A stretch of 11,466 bases of DNA from DATCSE01 sp036568605. Its GTDB lineage: Bacteria; Pseudomonadota; Gammaproteobacteria; Burkholderiales; Burkholderiaceae_C. Positions within the stretch are counted from its first letter, which is position 1. Every line of letters begins with the position of its first letter. The translations under genes were made by a program, and so were the position numbers. Shown in pieces: positions 1-8,538 of the stretch. Where the stretch lies: assembly GCA_036568605.1 (NCBI GenBank), contig DATCSE010000088.1:1-11466 (forward strand), in the 5' to 3' direction. Below the pieces are notes generated by a model. That model had not been told where the DNA came from. It searched no databases and was given only the letters and a program-made list of their open reading frames with translations.

Positions 1-501
1 GCCGGTGCACGCGTCGAGGACGTCGCCCAGGCCCAGGCTCAGCTCGAGGTCACGCGCGCCGAGCAGGCGTTGCTGAAGCACCAGCTCGACGAGGCCACGC
101 TGAAGGCGCCGCTCGATGCCGTCGTGCGGGCACGCCTGCTCGAGCCCGGCGACATGGCGTCGCCGCAGCGTCCGGCCTACACGCTCGCGGTGACGCAGCC
201 GAAATGGGTGCGCGCCTATCTGCCCGAGAATCGGCTCGCGCAGGTGCGCCCCGGCATGGCGGCGAGCATCGCGATCGACGGCCAGCCCGACAGCCGCCTC
301 AGCGGCAAGGTCGGCTCGATCTCGTCGGTCGCCGAGTTCACGCCGAAGACCGTGCAGACCGAAGAGCTGCGCACCAGCCTGGTCTACGAGCTGCGCGTGC
401 TCGTCGACGATCCGCAGGACCTGCTGCGGCTCGGCATGCCGGCCACCGTGCGGCTCGCGCTCGCTCCGCCGGCACCGGACCGGGCGCCGACCCGACCTTG
501 A
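1..501 (+). CDS. ybhG: Membrane-fusion (HlyD/periplasmic adaptor) protein of an ABC efflux system, C-terminal part
   Basis: The reading frame is open from base 1 and ends at TGA 499-501, so only the last 166 residues are visible and the start lies upstream. In order, they show the end of an Ala/Gln/Glu-rich coiled-coil hairpin (about residues 1-30), the second half of a lipoyl/barrel-sandwich domain (LKAPLDAVV...LLEPGD, about 34-51), and a beta-barrel domain. The barrel carries VRAYLPENRLAQVRPGM and AEFTPKTVQTEELRTSLVY, then GMPATVRLAL near the end. The AEFTPKTV...LRT.LVY stretch closely resembles what I recall of Escherichia coli YbhG. The family is anchored in the inner membrane and bridges the periplasm between the ABC permease and the outer-membrane channel. 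The ATPase gene starts 24 bases downstream, which fits an ybhG-F-S-R type operon. The transported substrate cannot be read from the sequence. Confidence 0.9.
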   Translation, partial: AGARVEDVAQAQAQLEVTRAEQALLKHQLDEATLKAPLDAVVRARLLEPGDMASPQRPAYTLAVTQPKWVRAYLPENRLAQVRPGMAASIAIDGQPDSRLSGKVGSISSVAEFTPKTVQTEELRTSLVYELRVLVDDPQDLLRLGMPATVRLALAPPAPDRAPTRP

Positions 502-525
502 ACGGCTCGACAGGGCCGACCCACC

Positions 526-2418
526 GTGACCGACCAAGCCGCCCCCGCGCTGCTCGCCGAAGGCGTTTCGCACGGCTTCGTCGTCAAGGAGACGAAGCGC
601 CGCACGCAGGCGCTGAACAACGTGTCGCTGCAGGTCGAGCGCGGATCGCTGACCGCGCTGGTCGGCCCCGACGGCGCCGGCAAGACCACGCTGTTGCGGC
701 TGGCGGCCGGTCTGCTGCGCGCCGAGGCCGGCCGCCTCATGGTGCTGGGCCTCGATACCGCACGCGAGCCGCAGGCGGTGCAGGACCGCATCGGCTACAT
801 GCCGCAGCGCTTCGGCTTGTACGAAGACCTGAGCGTGCAGGAGAACCTGGACCTGTACGCCGACCTGCATGGCGTGCCGCGCGATCAGCGCGGCGCACGC
901 TACGCGCGGCTGATGGAGATGACCGACCTCGGCCGCTTCACCGCGCGCCCGGCCGGCAAGCTTTCGGGCGGCATGAAGCAGAAGCTCGGGCTGGCCTGCA
1001 CGCTGGTGCGCACCCCGGAGCTGCTGCTGCTCGACGAGCCGACGGTCGGCGTCGACCCGCTGTCGCGCAGCGAGCTGTGGCAGATCGTCGAGCAGCTCGT
1101 GCGCGACGAGCAGATCACCGTGCTGATCACCACCGCGTACCTCGACGAAGCCGAGCGCTGCAGTCGCGTGTTCCTGCTGCGCGGCGGCACGCTGCTGGCG
1201 GCCGGGCGGCCCGAGGAGATCCGCGATCGGGCGCAAGGCCGCTGCTTCGTCGTCAGCCCCGCGGCGGGCGAGCCGGCACGCCTGCTGCAATCGCGCCTGC
1301 TCGATGCGAATGCGGCGACCATCGTCGATGCGGTCCCGCACGGCGGCGACGTGCGCTTCATCACCGCGGCCGGCGTCGCGGCGCCGCAGATCGAGCGCCT
1401 GCTCGGCACCCAGCCTGCGCGCGCGGTGCCGGCGCGCCTGGAGGATGGGTTCATGGTGCTGCTGCGCGAGCAGGAGCCGATGCTCCCGCCGGCCGCGGCC
1501 CCCGGTGCCGCTACGACGCCGACTGCATCGATGCAGAACGCCGACGCAAGTCGGGCCGATGTGGTCATCGAAGTCCGCGACCTGGTCCGCCGGTTCGGCG
1601 ACTTCACCGCGGTCGCGAACACCAGCTTCTCGGTCCGGCGCGGCGAGGTCTTCGGGCTGCTGGGCCCCAACGGCGCCGGCAAGACGACGACGTTTCGCAT
1701 GCTGTGCGGGCTGCTGCCGGCCACCAGCGGGCATCTGCGCGTCGCCGGGGTGGACCTGCGCCACGCGCGCGCGCCGGCGCGGCAGCGCATCGGCTATGTC
1801 TCTCAGAAGTTCGCGCTCTACGCCAACCTGACGGCCGACGAGAACCTGCGCTTCTTCGCCGGCGCGTACGGACTGCGCGGCGCCCGCGCGCAGTCGCGCA
1901 TCGAGGCCGTGCGCCGTCAGTTCGGACTGCAGCAGATGGCCGCGTCGCCCAGCGGTCAGCTGCCCGGCGGCTACAAGCAGCGCCTGGCGATGGCGGCGGC
2001 GCTGCTGCACGAGCCGGAGATCCTGTTCCTCGACGAGCCGACCAGCGGCGCCGATCCGCTCGCGCGGCGCGAGTTCTGGCATCGCATCACCGCGCTGGCC
2101 GCGCAGGGCACGACCATCGTCGTGACCACGCATTTCATGGAAGAAGCCGAGTACTGTGACCGCATCGTGATCCAGGACGCCGGCACGCTGCTCGCGATCG
2201 GCACGCCGCAGGAGGTGCGCCAGCGCTCGGGCGGGGCGGACATGGAGCAGGCGTTCATCCGCATCGTGGAGCAGGCGCGGCGCGGCGGCCCTCACCCCGG
2301 CCCTCTCCCGCGAGCGGGAGATGGAGGAACTCCGCACAGCTCGTCCCTTCTGCCCCTTGCGGGAGAGGGAGGAATCCGGCGTGCCTCGTCCCCTCTCCCG
2401 CTTGCGGGAGAGGGTTAG
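526..2418 (+). CDS. ybhF: ABC transporter ATPase with two fused nucleotide-binding domains (YbhF type)
   Basis: 630 residues from a GTG start at 526; AGGG at 512-515 is a weak ribosome-binding site. NBD1 has Walker A GPDGAGKT (47-54), Q-loop Q94, signature LSGGM (146-150) and Walker B LLLLDEP (D170, E171). Its H-loop reads TTAYLDEAE, with Ala204 in place of His. A Pro/Ala-rich linker (about 315-345) leads to NBD2: Walker A GPNGAGKT (380-387), Q427, an altered signature LPGGY (479-483), Walker B FLDEP (D503, E504) and H536. This arrangement matches E. coli YbhF, which is about 578 residues. The conserved part ends at MEQAFIRIVEQARR (about residue 586). The remaining 43 or so residues are encoded by a repeat element and are probably not functional. 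The protein should power the two permeases that follow. In E. coli the YbhFSR system has been linked to drug and cation export; the substrate here is unknown. Confidence 0.93.
   Translation: MTDQAAPALLAEGVSHGFVVKETKRRTQALNNVSLQVERGSLTALVGPDGAGKTTLLRLAAGLLRAEAGRLMVLGLDTAREPQAVQDRIGYMPQRFGLYEDLSVQENLDLYADLHGVPRDQRGARYARLMEMTDLGRFTARPAGKLSGGMKQKLGLACTLVRTPELLLLDEPTVGVDPLSRSELWQIVEQLVRDEQITVLITTAYLDEAERCSRVFLLRGGTLLAAGRPEEIRDRAQGRCFVVSPAAGEPARLLQSRLLDANAATIVDAVPHGGDVRFITAAGVAAPQIERLLGTQPARAVPARLEDGFMVLLREQEPMLPPAAAPGAATTPTASMQNADASRADVVIEVRDLVRRFGDFTAVANTSFSVRRGEVFGLLGPNGAGKTTTFRMLCGLLPATSGHLRVAGVDLRHARAPARQRIGYVSQKFALYANLTADENLRFFAGAYGLRGARAQSRIEAVRRQFGLQQMAASPSGQLPGGYKQRLAMAAALLHEPEILFLDEPTSGADPLARREFWHRITALAAQGTTIVVTTHFMEEAEYCDRIVIQDAGTLLAIGTPQEVRQRSGGADMEQAFIRIVEQARRGGPHPGPLPRAGDGGTPHSSSLLPLAGEGGIRRASSPLPLAGEG
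2391..2414 (+). other. Perfect hairpin inside the repeat element
   Basis: CCCTCTCCCGC and GCGGGAGAGGG form an 11-bp perfect stem around a TT loop. The structure ends just before the ATPase stop codon (2416-2418) and 19 bases before the permease start. It is followed by TTAGGG, not a T-run, so it is not an intrinsic terminator. In the transcript it could impede exonucleases or affect ribosome access to the next gene; that is inference. Confidence 0.75.
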
Positions 2419-2421
2419 GGT

Positions 2422-2426
2422 GAGGG
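2422..2426 (+). promoter_or_regulatory. Ribosome-binding site of the YbhS-type gene, located in the repeat element
   Basis: GAGGG lies 7 bases before the GTG at 2434 and is a good match to the anti-Shine-Dalgarno sequence. It falls inside the right arm of the repeat element (2405-2428), so the mobile repeat appears to supply the translation signal of the downstream permease. This site also supports GTG 2434 as the start: no other plausible start lies between it and the first conserved residues. Confidence 0.6.
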
Positions 2427-2433
2427 CCAACGC

Positions 2434-3585
2434 GTGACGACAACCTCCACAACCAGCAGCTTCTGGCTCCGCCTGCTCGCCTTGACCAAGAAGGAAGTGC
2501 GACAGCTGCTGCGCGACAAGAGCAACCTCGCGATCGGCCTGGTGCTGCCGATGCTGCTGATCCTGATCTTCGGCTACGGCTTGTCGCTGGACGTCAAGAA
2601 CGCGCCGGTCGCGATCGTGCTCGAGGATTCGTCGCCCGGCGCGGCCGATGTGGTCGCGGGCCTGCAGCTGTCGCCGGTGTTCTCGCCGTTGCCGGTGGCC
2701 TCCATGCACGACGCCGAAGCGTTGATGCGCGACCATCGCATCGACGCGATCGTGCGCGTGCCCGGCGACTTCTCGAGCCGGCTCGCCGCGAACCAGGCGA
2801 GCCTGCAGCTGATCGTGCACGGCGCCGATGCCGGCCGCGCCCGCATCGTGCAGGCGTACCTCGAAGGCGCGATCGGCCAGTGGGCCGCGCGCCAGGCCGA
2901 TCGGCAAGGCGCTGCGGCCGGGAACGCACCGCCGTTCGGCGCGATCGCGATCGAGCAGCGGCTGTGGTTCAACGCCGCGAACAGCAGCACCTGGTACCTG
3001 GTGCCGGGGCTGATCGTGCTGATCATGACCATCGTCGGCGCGTTCCTGACGGCGCTGGTCGTCGCACGCGAATGGGAGCGCGGCACGCTGGAGGCGCTGT
3101 TCGTCACGCCGGTGCGGCCCACCGAGATCCTGATCGCGAAGTTGATTCCGTACTTCGGCGTCGGCCTGATCGGGCTTGCGATGTGCCTGGTCGCCGCACG
3201 CGTGCTGTTCGAGGTGCCGATGGTGGGTTCGCTCGCGATCCTGCTGCTGAGCTCGGTGCTGTACCTGCTGGTCGCCCTCGGCATCGGCCTCTTGATCTCG
3301 TCGGTCACGAAGAACCAGTTCCTCGCGAGCCAGGTCGCGCTGCTCGCGAGCTTCATGCCGGCGATGATGCTATCGGGCTTCCTGTTCGACCTGCGCAACG
3401 TGCCGCTGGTGATTCGCGCGGTCGGGCAGGTGCTGCCGGCCACCCACTTCATGGAGCTGATCCGCACGCTGTTCCTCGCCGGCAACGTGTGGCCGCTGAT
3501 CGTCAAGGACTGCGCGATCCTCGCCGCGTACGCGGTCGTGCTGCTCGCGCTCGCGCGCGCGGTCACGCGCAAGAGGCTCGCGTGA
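2434..3585 (+). CDS. ybhS: ABC-2 type efflux permease, first of the pair (YbhS type)
   Basis: 383 residues from GTG 2434. The architecture is that of the ABC2_membrane_3 group. A short cytoplasmic N-terminus (LTKKEVRQLLRDKSN) leads to TM1 at about 33-50. A large periplasmic domain follows (about 51-185), then five C-terminal membrane segments at about 188-210, 238-262, 265-290, 298-318 and 358-376. The conserved coupling segment REWERGTLEALFVTPVRPTE (212-231) follows the second segment. VTKNQFLASQVALL and MMLSGFLFDLRNVP are also typical. These motifs and the gene order match E. coli YbhS. It should form a heterodimeric membrane pore with the next protein and couple to the fused ATPase. The C-terminus KRLA ends at TGA 3583-3585, 7 bases before the next start, so the two permeases are almost certainly co-translated. 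Confidence 0.93.
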   Translation: MTTTSTTSSFWLRLLALTKKEVRQLLRDKSNLAIGLVLPMLLILIFGYGLSLDVKNAPVAIVLEDSSPGAADVVAGLQLSPVFSPLPVASMHDAEALMRDHRIDAIVRVPGDFSSRLAANQASLQLIVHGADAGRARIVQAYLEGAIGQWAARQADRQGAAAGNAPPFGAIAIEQRLWFNAANSSTWYLVPGLIVLIMTIVGAFLTALVVAREWERGTLEALFVTPVRPTEILIAKLIPYFGVGLIGLAMCLVAARVLFEVPMVGSLAILLLSSVLYLLVALGIGLLISSVTKNQFLASQVALLASFMPAMMLSGFLFDLRNVPLVIRAVGQVLPATHFMELIRTLFLAGNVWPLIVKDCAILAAYAVVLLALARAVTRKRLA

Positions 3586-3592
3586 GGGCCGC

Positions 3593-4738
3593 ATGAACGA
3601 CAACCGCTTCGTCGCATTCGTGCTGCGCGTGGCCGCGCTGTGCCGCAAGGAGCTGCTCGCGATCCTGAAGGACCCCGCGAACCGCGTGATCCTGATCGCG
3701 CCGGCGATCGTGCAGAGCCTGCTGTTCGGCTACGCCGCGACCTATGACCTGAGCGACGTGCCGTACGCGGTGCTGGACCGCAGCCGCAGCCCGACCTCGG
3801 CCGAGCTGCTCGCCCGGCTCGATGCGACCGGCGTGTTCCACCGCGTCGCGACGCTGGAGACCGAGGCGCAGATGCGCGACGCGATCGACACGCAGCAGGC
3901 GCTGCTCGCGATCCGTATCGACCCGCGCCTGGAGGCGCAGTTGCACGCCGGCGCGACCTCGCCGCTGCAGCTGATCGTCGACGCGCGCAACTCCAACACC
4001 GCCGGCTCGGCGGTCGCGTATGTCAGCGCGGTGGTCGACGCCTACAACCGCGCGCTGCGCGAGCGCCACGGACTGCAGGCCGCGACGCCGATCGAGATCG
4101 AGACCCGCGCCTGGTACAACCCCAACCTCGAGACGCGCTGGAACCTGATGCCCGGCATGATCGCGACGCTGAGCATGCTGCAGACGCTGCTGCTCACCGC
4201 GCTCTCGGTCGCGCGCGAGCGCGAGCAAGGCACGTTCGACCAGCTGCTCGTGACGCCGCTCTCGCCGCTGGAGATCATGATCGGCAAGGCGCTGCCGCCG
4301 ATCGCGGTCGGGCTCACGCAGGCGACGCTGATCCTCATCGTCACGCGCGGCTGGTTCGGCGTGCCGCTGGCCGGCTCGCCCGGTTCGTTCGTCACGCTGT
4401 ACATCGGGCTGACCGCGTTCACGGTCGCGAGCGTCGGTGTCGGGCTCTCGATCTCGGCGCTGTCGGCCAACATGCAGCAGGCGATGCTCTACACGTTCGT
4501 GCTGATGATGCCGCTGGTGCTGCTGTCGGGCCTGACGACGCCGATCGCGAACATGCCCGAGGCGCTGCAGACCGCCACGCTCGCGAACCCGCTGCGCTAC
4601 GCGATCGACCTGGTGCGGCGCGTGTACCTCGAGGGCGTCGGCCTCGCGACGGTCGTGCCCGACCTGATCCCGCTGGCGATCATCGCGGCGGTCACGCTGC
4701 CGACGGCGGCCTGGCTGTTCCGCCATCGGCTCGCTTGA
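3593..4738 (+). CDS. ybhR: ABC-2 type efflux permease, second of the pair (YbhR type)
   Basis: 381 residues from ATG 3593. GAGGG at 3584-3588, overlapping the previous stop codon, serves as a closely spaced ribosome-binding site. The fold repeats that of its neighbour: N-terminal cytoplasmic stretch CRKELLAILKDPANR, TM1 at about 32-48, a periplasmic domain to about 185, then five C-terminal membrane segments. RAWYNPNLETRWNLMPGMIA (172-191), the coupling segment REREQGTFDQLLVTPLSPLE (208-227) and LLSGLTTPIANMPE (310-323) are close to what I recall of E. coli YbhR. The two permeases are similar in design but clearly different in sequence, so a heterodimer is expected. The stop is TGA 4736-4738, 14 bases before the outer-membrane-factor start. 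Confidence 0.93.
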   Translation: MNDNRFVAFVLRVAALCRKELLAILKDPANRVILIAPAIVQSLLFGYAATYDLSDVPYAVLDRSRSPTSAELLARLDATGVFHRVATLETEAQMRDAIDTQQALLAIRIDPRLEAQLHAGATSPLQLIVDARNSNTAGSAVAYVSAVVDAYNRALRERHGLQAATPIEIETRAWYNPNLETRWNLMPGMIATLSMLQTLLLTALSVAREREQGTFDQLLVTPLSPLEIMIGKALPPIAVGLTQATLILIVTRGWFGVPLAGSPGSFVTLYIGLTAFTVASVGVGLSISALSANMQQAMLYTFVLMMPLVLLSGLTTPIANMPEALQTATLANPLRYAIDLVRRVYLEGVGLATVVPDLIPLAIIAAVTLPTAAWLFRHRLA

Positions 4739-4740
4739 CG

Positions 4741-4746
4741 AAGGAG
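4741..4746 (+). promoter_or_regulatory. Ribosome-binding site that fixes the start of the outer-membrane-factor gene
   Basis: AAGGAG lies 6 bases before ATG 4753. The frame also offers TTG 4735, which overlaps the preceding TGA, but that would put this near-perfect site inside the gene. ATG 4753 also gives a normal lipoprotein signal peptide, so it is preferred. Confidence 0.85.
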
Positions 4747-4752
4747 CATTCG

Positions 4753-6301
4753 ATGGATCGGCGCTACTGCCCTCGCTCACATCCGCTTGCCGCGACGGCG
4801 GCCGTGCTGCTGTGGCTCGCCGGCTGTGCCGCGGTCGGCCCGGACCACGTCGCGCCGCAGACCGAAGCACCGGCGCGCTGGTCCGATTGGCACGGCGGCG
4901 ATGCGACGCTGGCCGCGCCGGCCGCATCGCCCGATGCGCAGCAGCTCGCGCGTGCCGACTGGTCGGCATTCGACGACCCGACGCTGCTGCGCCTGCAAGC
5001 GATGGCCGCCGACGCGAACCAGGACATCCAGGCCGCGGCGCTGCGCTTCGCGCAAGCCCGCGTGCAGCAGACGATGGCCGCCGCGCAGCGCGACCCGCAG
5101 CTCGCGGCGCGCGCCGGCATCAGCGAGCAGCGCCAGAGCGAAGTCGGCTCCGGAACGCGCCTGATCGACGCGATCGCGCCGGCCCAGAACCGCGACGCGA
5201 TCATCGGCGTGCTCAGCGACCCGTACACGCTGTACCAGGCCGGCTTCGACGCCTCGTGGGAGCCGGACCTGTGGGGCCGCGTGCGGCGTTCGGTCGAAGC
5301 GGCGCAGGCGAGCAGCGATGCGGCGCGTGCAAGCGTGCGGCAGATTCAGTGGAGCATCGCCGCCGAGATCGCCCGTGCCTACTTCCAGCTGCGCAACGTC
5401 CAGCAGCAGCTCGATCTCGCGCAGGCCGACATCGCCGTGAGCCGCGACGCGCTCGCGCTGCTGCGCGCGAAAGTCGGCGGCGGGCTGCTCGACGACAGCG
5501 CGCCGGTGCGCCAGCGCCAGCAGCTCGACGGCCTCGAGGCGCGCCTGCCGCAACTGCGTGCGCAGGAGGCGCAGGCGATCAACCAGCTGACGTTGCTGGT
5601 CGGCGCACGGCCCGGCGCGCTGAACGAGGCGCTGGCCAAGCCCGCCGCGGCGAACGATGCCGCCTCGGACCGCCGTTGGCCCGACCTCGCGCTCGGCGTC
5701 CCGTCCGAGCTCGCGCATCGCCGCCCGGACATCGCCGCCGCCGAAGCACGGCTGCACGCGGCGACCGCGCAGATCGGCATCGCCAACGCCGATCTCTACC
5801 CGCGCATCACGCTAGGCGCGAGCTTCGGCTTCGAGAGCGTGGGCGCGCAACGCTTCGGCGAATGGGGCAGCCGCCAGTGGACGATAGGCCCGAGCCTGAG
5901 CCTGCCGATCTTCGACCAGGGCCGGCGCCGCAGCACGATCGCGCTGCGCGAGCTCGAGCAGCAGGAAGCCGCGGTCGCCTATCAGCAGACCGTGCTGCGA
6001 GCGTGGCACGAGGTCGATACCGCCGTCAGCGCCTACATGGCCGAGCGGCAACGCCAGCAGCGGCTGGCCCGGCAGGTCGCCGACAGCCGCGACGACCTGG
6101 CGCTCGCGCAGGCCAAGTACCGCCACGGCATGACCGATGCGCTGCCCGCGCTCGATGCGCAGCGCGCGTTGCTGCAGGCGCAGCGCGACGCGGCCGACAG
6201 CGCCGGTCAACTGCAGGTCGCACTGGTGGCGGTCTACAAGGCGCTGGGCGACGGCGGCGCGGCATCGCAACCGGCGCATGCCGCTTTGGCAGAATCGGCG
6301 C

Positions 6302-6327
<26 letters not shown>
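4753..6327 (+). CDS. NodT/OprM-type outer-membrane efflux lipoprotein (TolC-like channel)
   Basis: 524 residues from ATG 4753. The signal peptide has Arg residues at the N-terminus, a hydrophobic core (LAATAAVLLWL) and the lipobox LAGC, with Cys25 as the lipidated residue. AAVGPDHVAP follows, as is usual in this family. Two outer-membrane efflux repeats follow. The first contains YQAGFDASWEPDLWGRVRRS (161-180). The second contains PSELAHRRPDIAAAEARL (317-334), LYPRITLGASFGF (348-360) and PSLSLPIFDQGRRR. Each should contribute long alpha-helical periplasmic hairpins and two beta strands of the trimeric barrel. Its place directly after the permeases argues that it is the dedicated exit duct of this ABC pump, unlike E. 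coli ybhGFSR, which has no linked channel gene. Its last 26 bases overlap creB. The Ala/Arg/Pro-rich tail after about residue 500 is not conserved in appearance. Confidence 0.95.
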
Positions 6328-7035
<708 letters not shown>

Positions 7036-7039
<4 letters not shown>

Positions 7040-8499
7040 AGCTCGGCCTGCGGCTGCTGCTGGGCTTCTTCCTGATCAGCGGGCTGGCCGCGTTCTTCGT
7101 GCTGCGCGTGTTCGTGCTGGAGGTGCGGCCCAGCGTGCGCGAGGTGATGGAGGACATGCTGGTCGACACCGCCAACATCCTCGCCGAGCTCGCGCGCGAC
7201 GACCTCGCGCGCATGCCTGCCGGCGGCACGCTCGAGGGTTCGCGCTTCGCCGCGAGCGTGCGCGACTACGCGTCGCGGCCCGTCTCCGCGCAGATCTGGG
7301 GGCTGGACAAGCGCAGCCTCGACTATCGCGTCTACGTGACCGATGCGAGCGGGCGTGTCGTGTTCGACTCCGGCCTGCCGGGCGGTGCATCGGCCGTGGG
7401 CCAGGACTACTCGCGCTGGCGCGACGTCAAGCTGACGCTGGACGGCCGCTACGGCGCACGTGCGACCCGCGAGGTGCAGACCGACGAGCGCAGCTCGGTG
7501 CTGTACGTGGCCGCGCCGGTCAAGGACGGCGATCGCGTGCTGGGCGTGCTGACGGTCGCCAAGCCGGTCAGCACGGTGCAGCCGTTCGTCGACCGTGCCG
7601 AGCGCAAGATCCTGCTGTCGGGCGCGTGGCTGCTCGGGCTCTCGCTGGTGATCGGCGTGCTCGTGACCGGCTGGGTCGTCTGGTCGGTGCGCCTGCTGCG
7701 CCGCTATGCGCAGCAGGTGCAGTTCGGCGAGCGGCTCGCCGCGCCGGCCATCCCCGGCGAGCTGGGCGAGCTCGCGAAGGCGATGCAGGCGATGCGCGAA
7801 CGGCTCGATGGCCGCGCGCAGCTCGAGCAGACCGTGCGCGCGCTGACCCACGAGCTGAAGAGCCCGATGACCGCGATCGCCGGCGCCGCCGAGCTGCTGC
7901 ACGACGAGCTGCCGAGCGCCGACCGGCAGCGCTTCGCACGCGAGATCCGCGACCAGGTCGGGCGCCAGCGCACGCTGGTCGAGCGGCTGCTGGAGCTGGC
8001 CAAGCTCGAGCATCGCGGCTCGCTGGACCACGCCGCTGCGCTCGCCTTTGCCGCATGCGCCGATGCCGCGGTCGGCGAGGCCGCTCCGCGGGCACGCCAG
8101 CGCGCGATCACGCTGCGCTGGATAGAACGCGACGACGTGCCGGTGCTCGGCGAGGCCGAGCTGCTGCAGCTCGCGATCGCGAACCTGCTCGAGAACGCGA
8201 TCGACTTCGCGCCGCCTGCGAGCGTGATCGAGCTCAGCCTGCGGCGACCCGATCCGCAGCACGTGCTGCTCACGGTGCGTGACCACGGGCCCGGCATTGC
8301 GGACTATGCGCTGCCGCGCCTCGGGCAGCGCTTCTTCTCGACCCCGCGCCCGGCCGAGCCTGGCGAGCTGCCACGCAAAGGCTCCGGCCTCGGCCTCGCG
8401 ATCGTCCGCGAAGTCGTCGCGCTGCACCGCGGCGAGCTGCGCTTCGTGAACGCCGAGCCGGGCTTGCGGGTCGAGATCGTGCTGCCGCGGCACGGCTGA
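7036..8499 (+). CDS. creC: CreC-type sensor histidine kinase
   Basis: 487 residues from GTG 7036, which overlaps the creB stop (GTGA). TM1 spans about 5-27 (LRLLLGFFLISGLAAFFVLRVFV). The periplasmic CreC sensor domain (about 28-190) includes VDTANILAELARDDL, VGQDYSRWRDVKLTLDGRYG and SVLYVAAPVKDGDRVLGVL. TM2 is about 195-217, then a HAMP-like linker. The kinase core has the H-box ALTHELKSPMTAIAGAAELL with His272, the N-box ANLLENAIDFAP (N383, N387), G1 DHGPG (416-420) and G2 GSGLGLA (449-455). The N-terminal and periplasmic motifs agree closely with E. coli CreC (474 residues), well beyond generic kinase similarity. In Pseudomonas, Stenotrophomonas and Aeromonas the CreBC/BlrAB system responds to peptidoglycan stress and beta-lactams; the signal here is not known. 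No catalytic residue is missing. Confidence 0.95.
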
Positions 8500-8518
8500 T
8501 CCGGCGCGCGGCGCCGAC

Positions 8519-8534
8519 TTCACGCAGGCTTCAC
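8519..8534 (+). promoter_or_regulatory. CreB operator (cre-tag), exact match
   Basis: TTCACGCAGGCTTCAC is a perfect TTCAC-N6-TTCAC direct repeat, the published CreB/BlrA binding motif. It sits in the 105-bp gap between creC and creD, 70 bases before the creD start and in the orientation expected for creD activation. I saw no other perfect copy elsewhere in the window on either strand. No convincing -35/-10 pair could be assigned downstream, as is common for activator-dependent promoters. Confidence 0.85.
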
Positions 8535-8538
8535 ACAC

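Larger units (their letters stand above)
2287..2428. repeat. Dispersed repeat element with inverted ends and 45-bp internal units (REP/MITE-like)
   Basis: The left end GGCCCTCACCCCGG...CTCTCCCG (2287-2310) and the right end (2405-2428) are inverted copies: 24 positions with 3 mismatches. Inside is a 45-bp period. Positions 2342-2369 and 2387-2414 match at 25 of 28 positions, and a third, more diverged unit starts near 2299. Two units form hairpins: 2304-2321 (8-bp stem, GA loop) and 2391-2414. Because 45 is divisible by 3, the + strand reading frame stays open and gives a 15-residue peptide repeat (LPRAGDGGTPHSSSL, LPLAGEGGIRRASSP, LPLAGEG). The - strand would read GPHPNPLPQAGEG, the usual signature of spurious ORFs over such elements. 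No clear target-site duplication is seen. Its length and lack of coding capacity suggest a non-autonomous element; I cannot assign a named family. Confidence 0.85.

Noticed and set aside
204..2159. Long open frame of 651 codons on the + strand in another frame
   Set aside because: Composition is almost all Arg/Ala/Gly/Pro, it overlaps the fusion-protein and ATPase genes, and it has no recognisable domain; it is a GC-rich shadow frame.
2391..2414. Hairpin as an intrinsic terminator between ATPase and permease genes
   Set aside because: Strong stem but followed by TTAGGG, not a T-run, and located inside a coding frame in an operon that must be read through.
2287..2428. CRISPR array suggested by repeated units with hairpins
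   Set aside because: Units diverge, are contiguous in a 45-bp period with no unique spacers, and have inverted ends; no cas genes are present.
2255..2452. 65-codon - strand frame encoding GPHPNPLPQAGEG-type peptide
   Set aside because: This is the translation of the repeat element; such peptides are spurious products of dispersed repeats.
338..4421. Isolated TTCAC pentamers (338, 939, 1603, 4417 regions) as CreB sites for the pump genes
   Set aside because: None has a second TTCAC after six bases; if CreB controls the pump directly, its operator must lie upstream of the window.
3563..4969. 468-codon open frame on the - strand across the YbhR-type gene
   Set aside because: Arg/Gln/His/Asp-rich low-complexity product antisense to a clearly conserved permease.
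6278..6301. Upstream ATG start for creB
   Set aside because: In frame, but it adds MPLWQNRR before the receiver fold, increases overlap to 50 bases and has no ribosome-binding site; GTG 6302 gives a typical N-terminus, though not certain.
6283..6301. TTTGGCAGAAT before creB as a promoter element
   Set aside because: No matching second box at a sensible spacing, and the stretch is coding for the outer-membrane factor.
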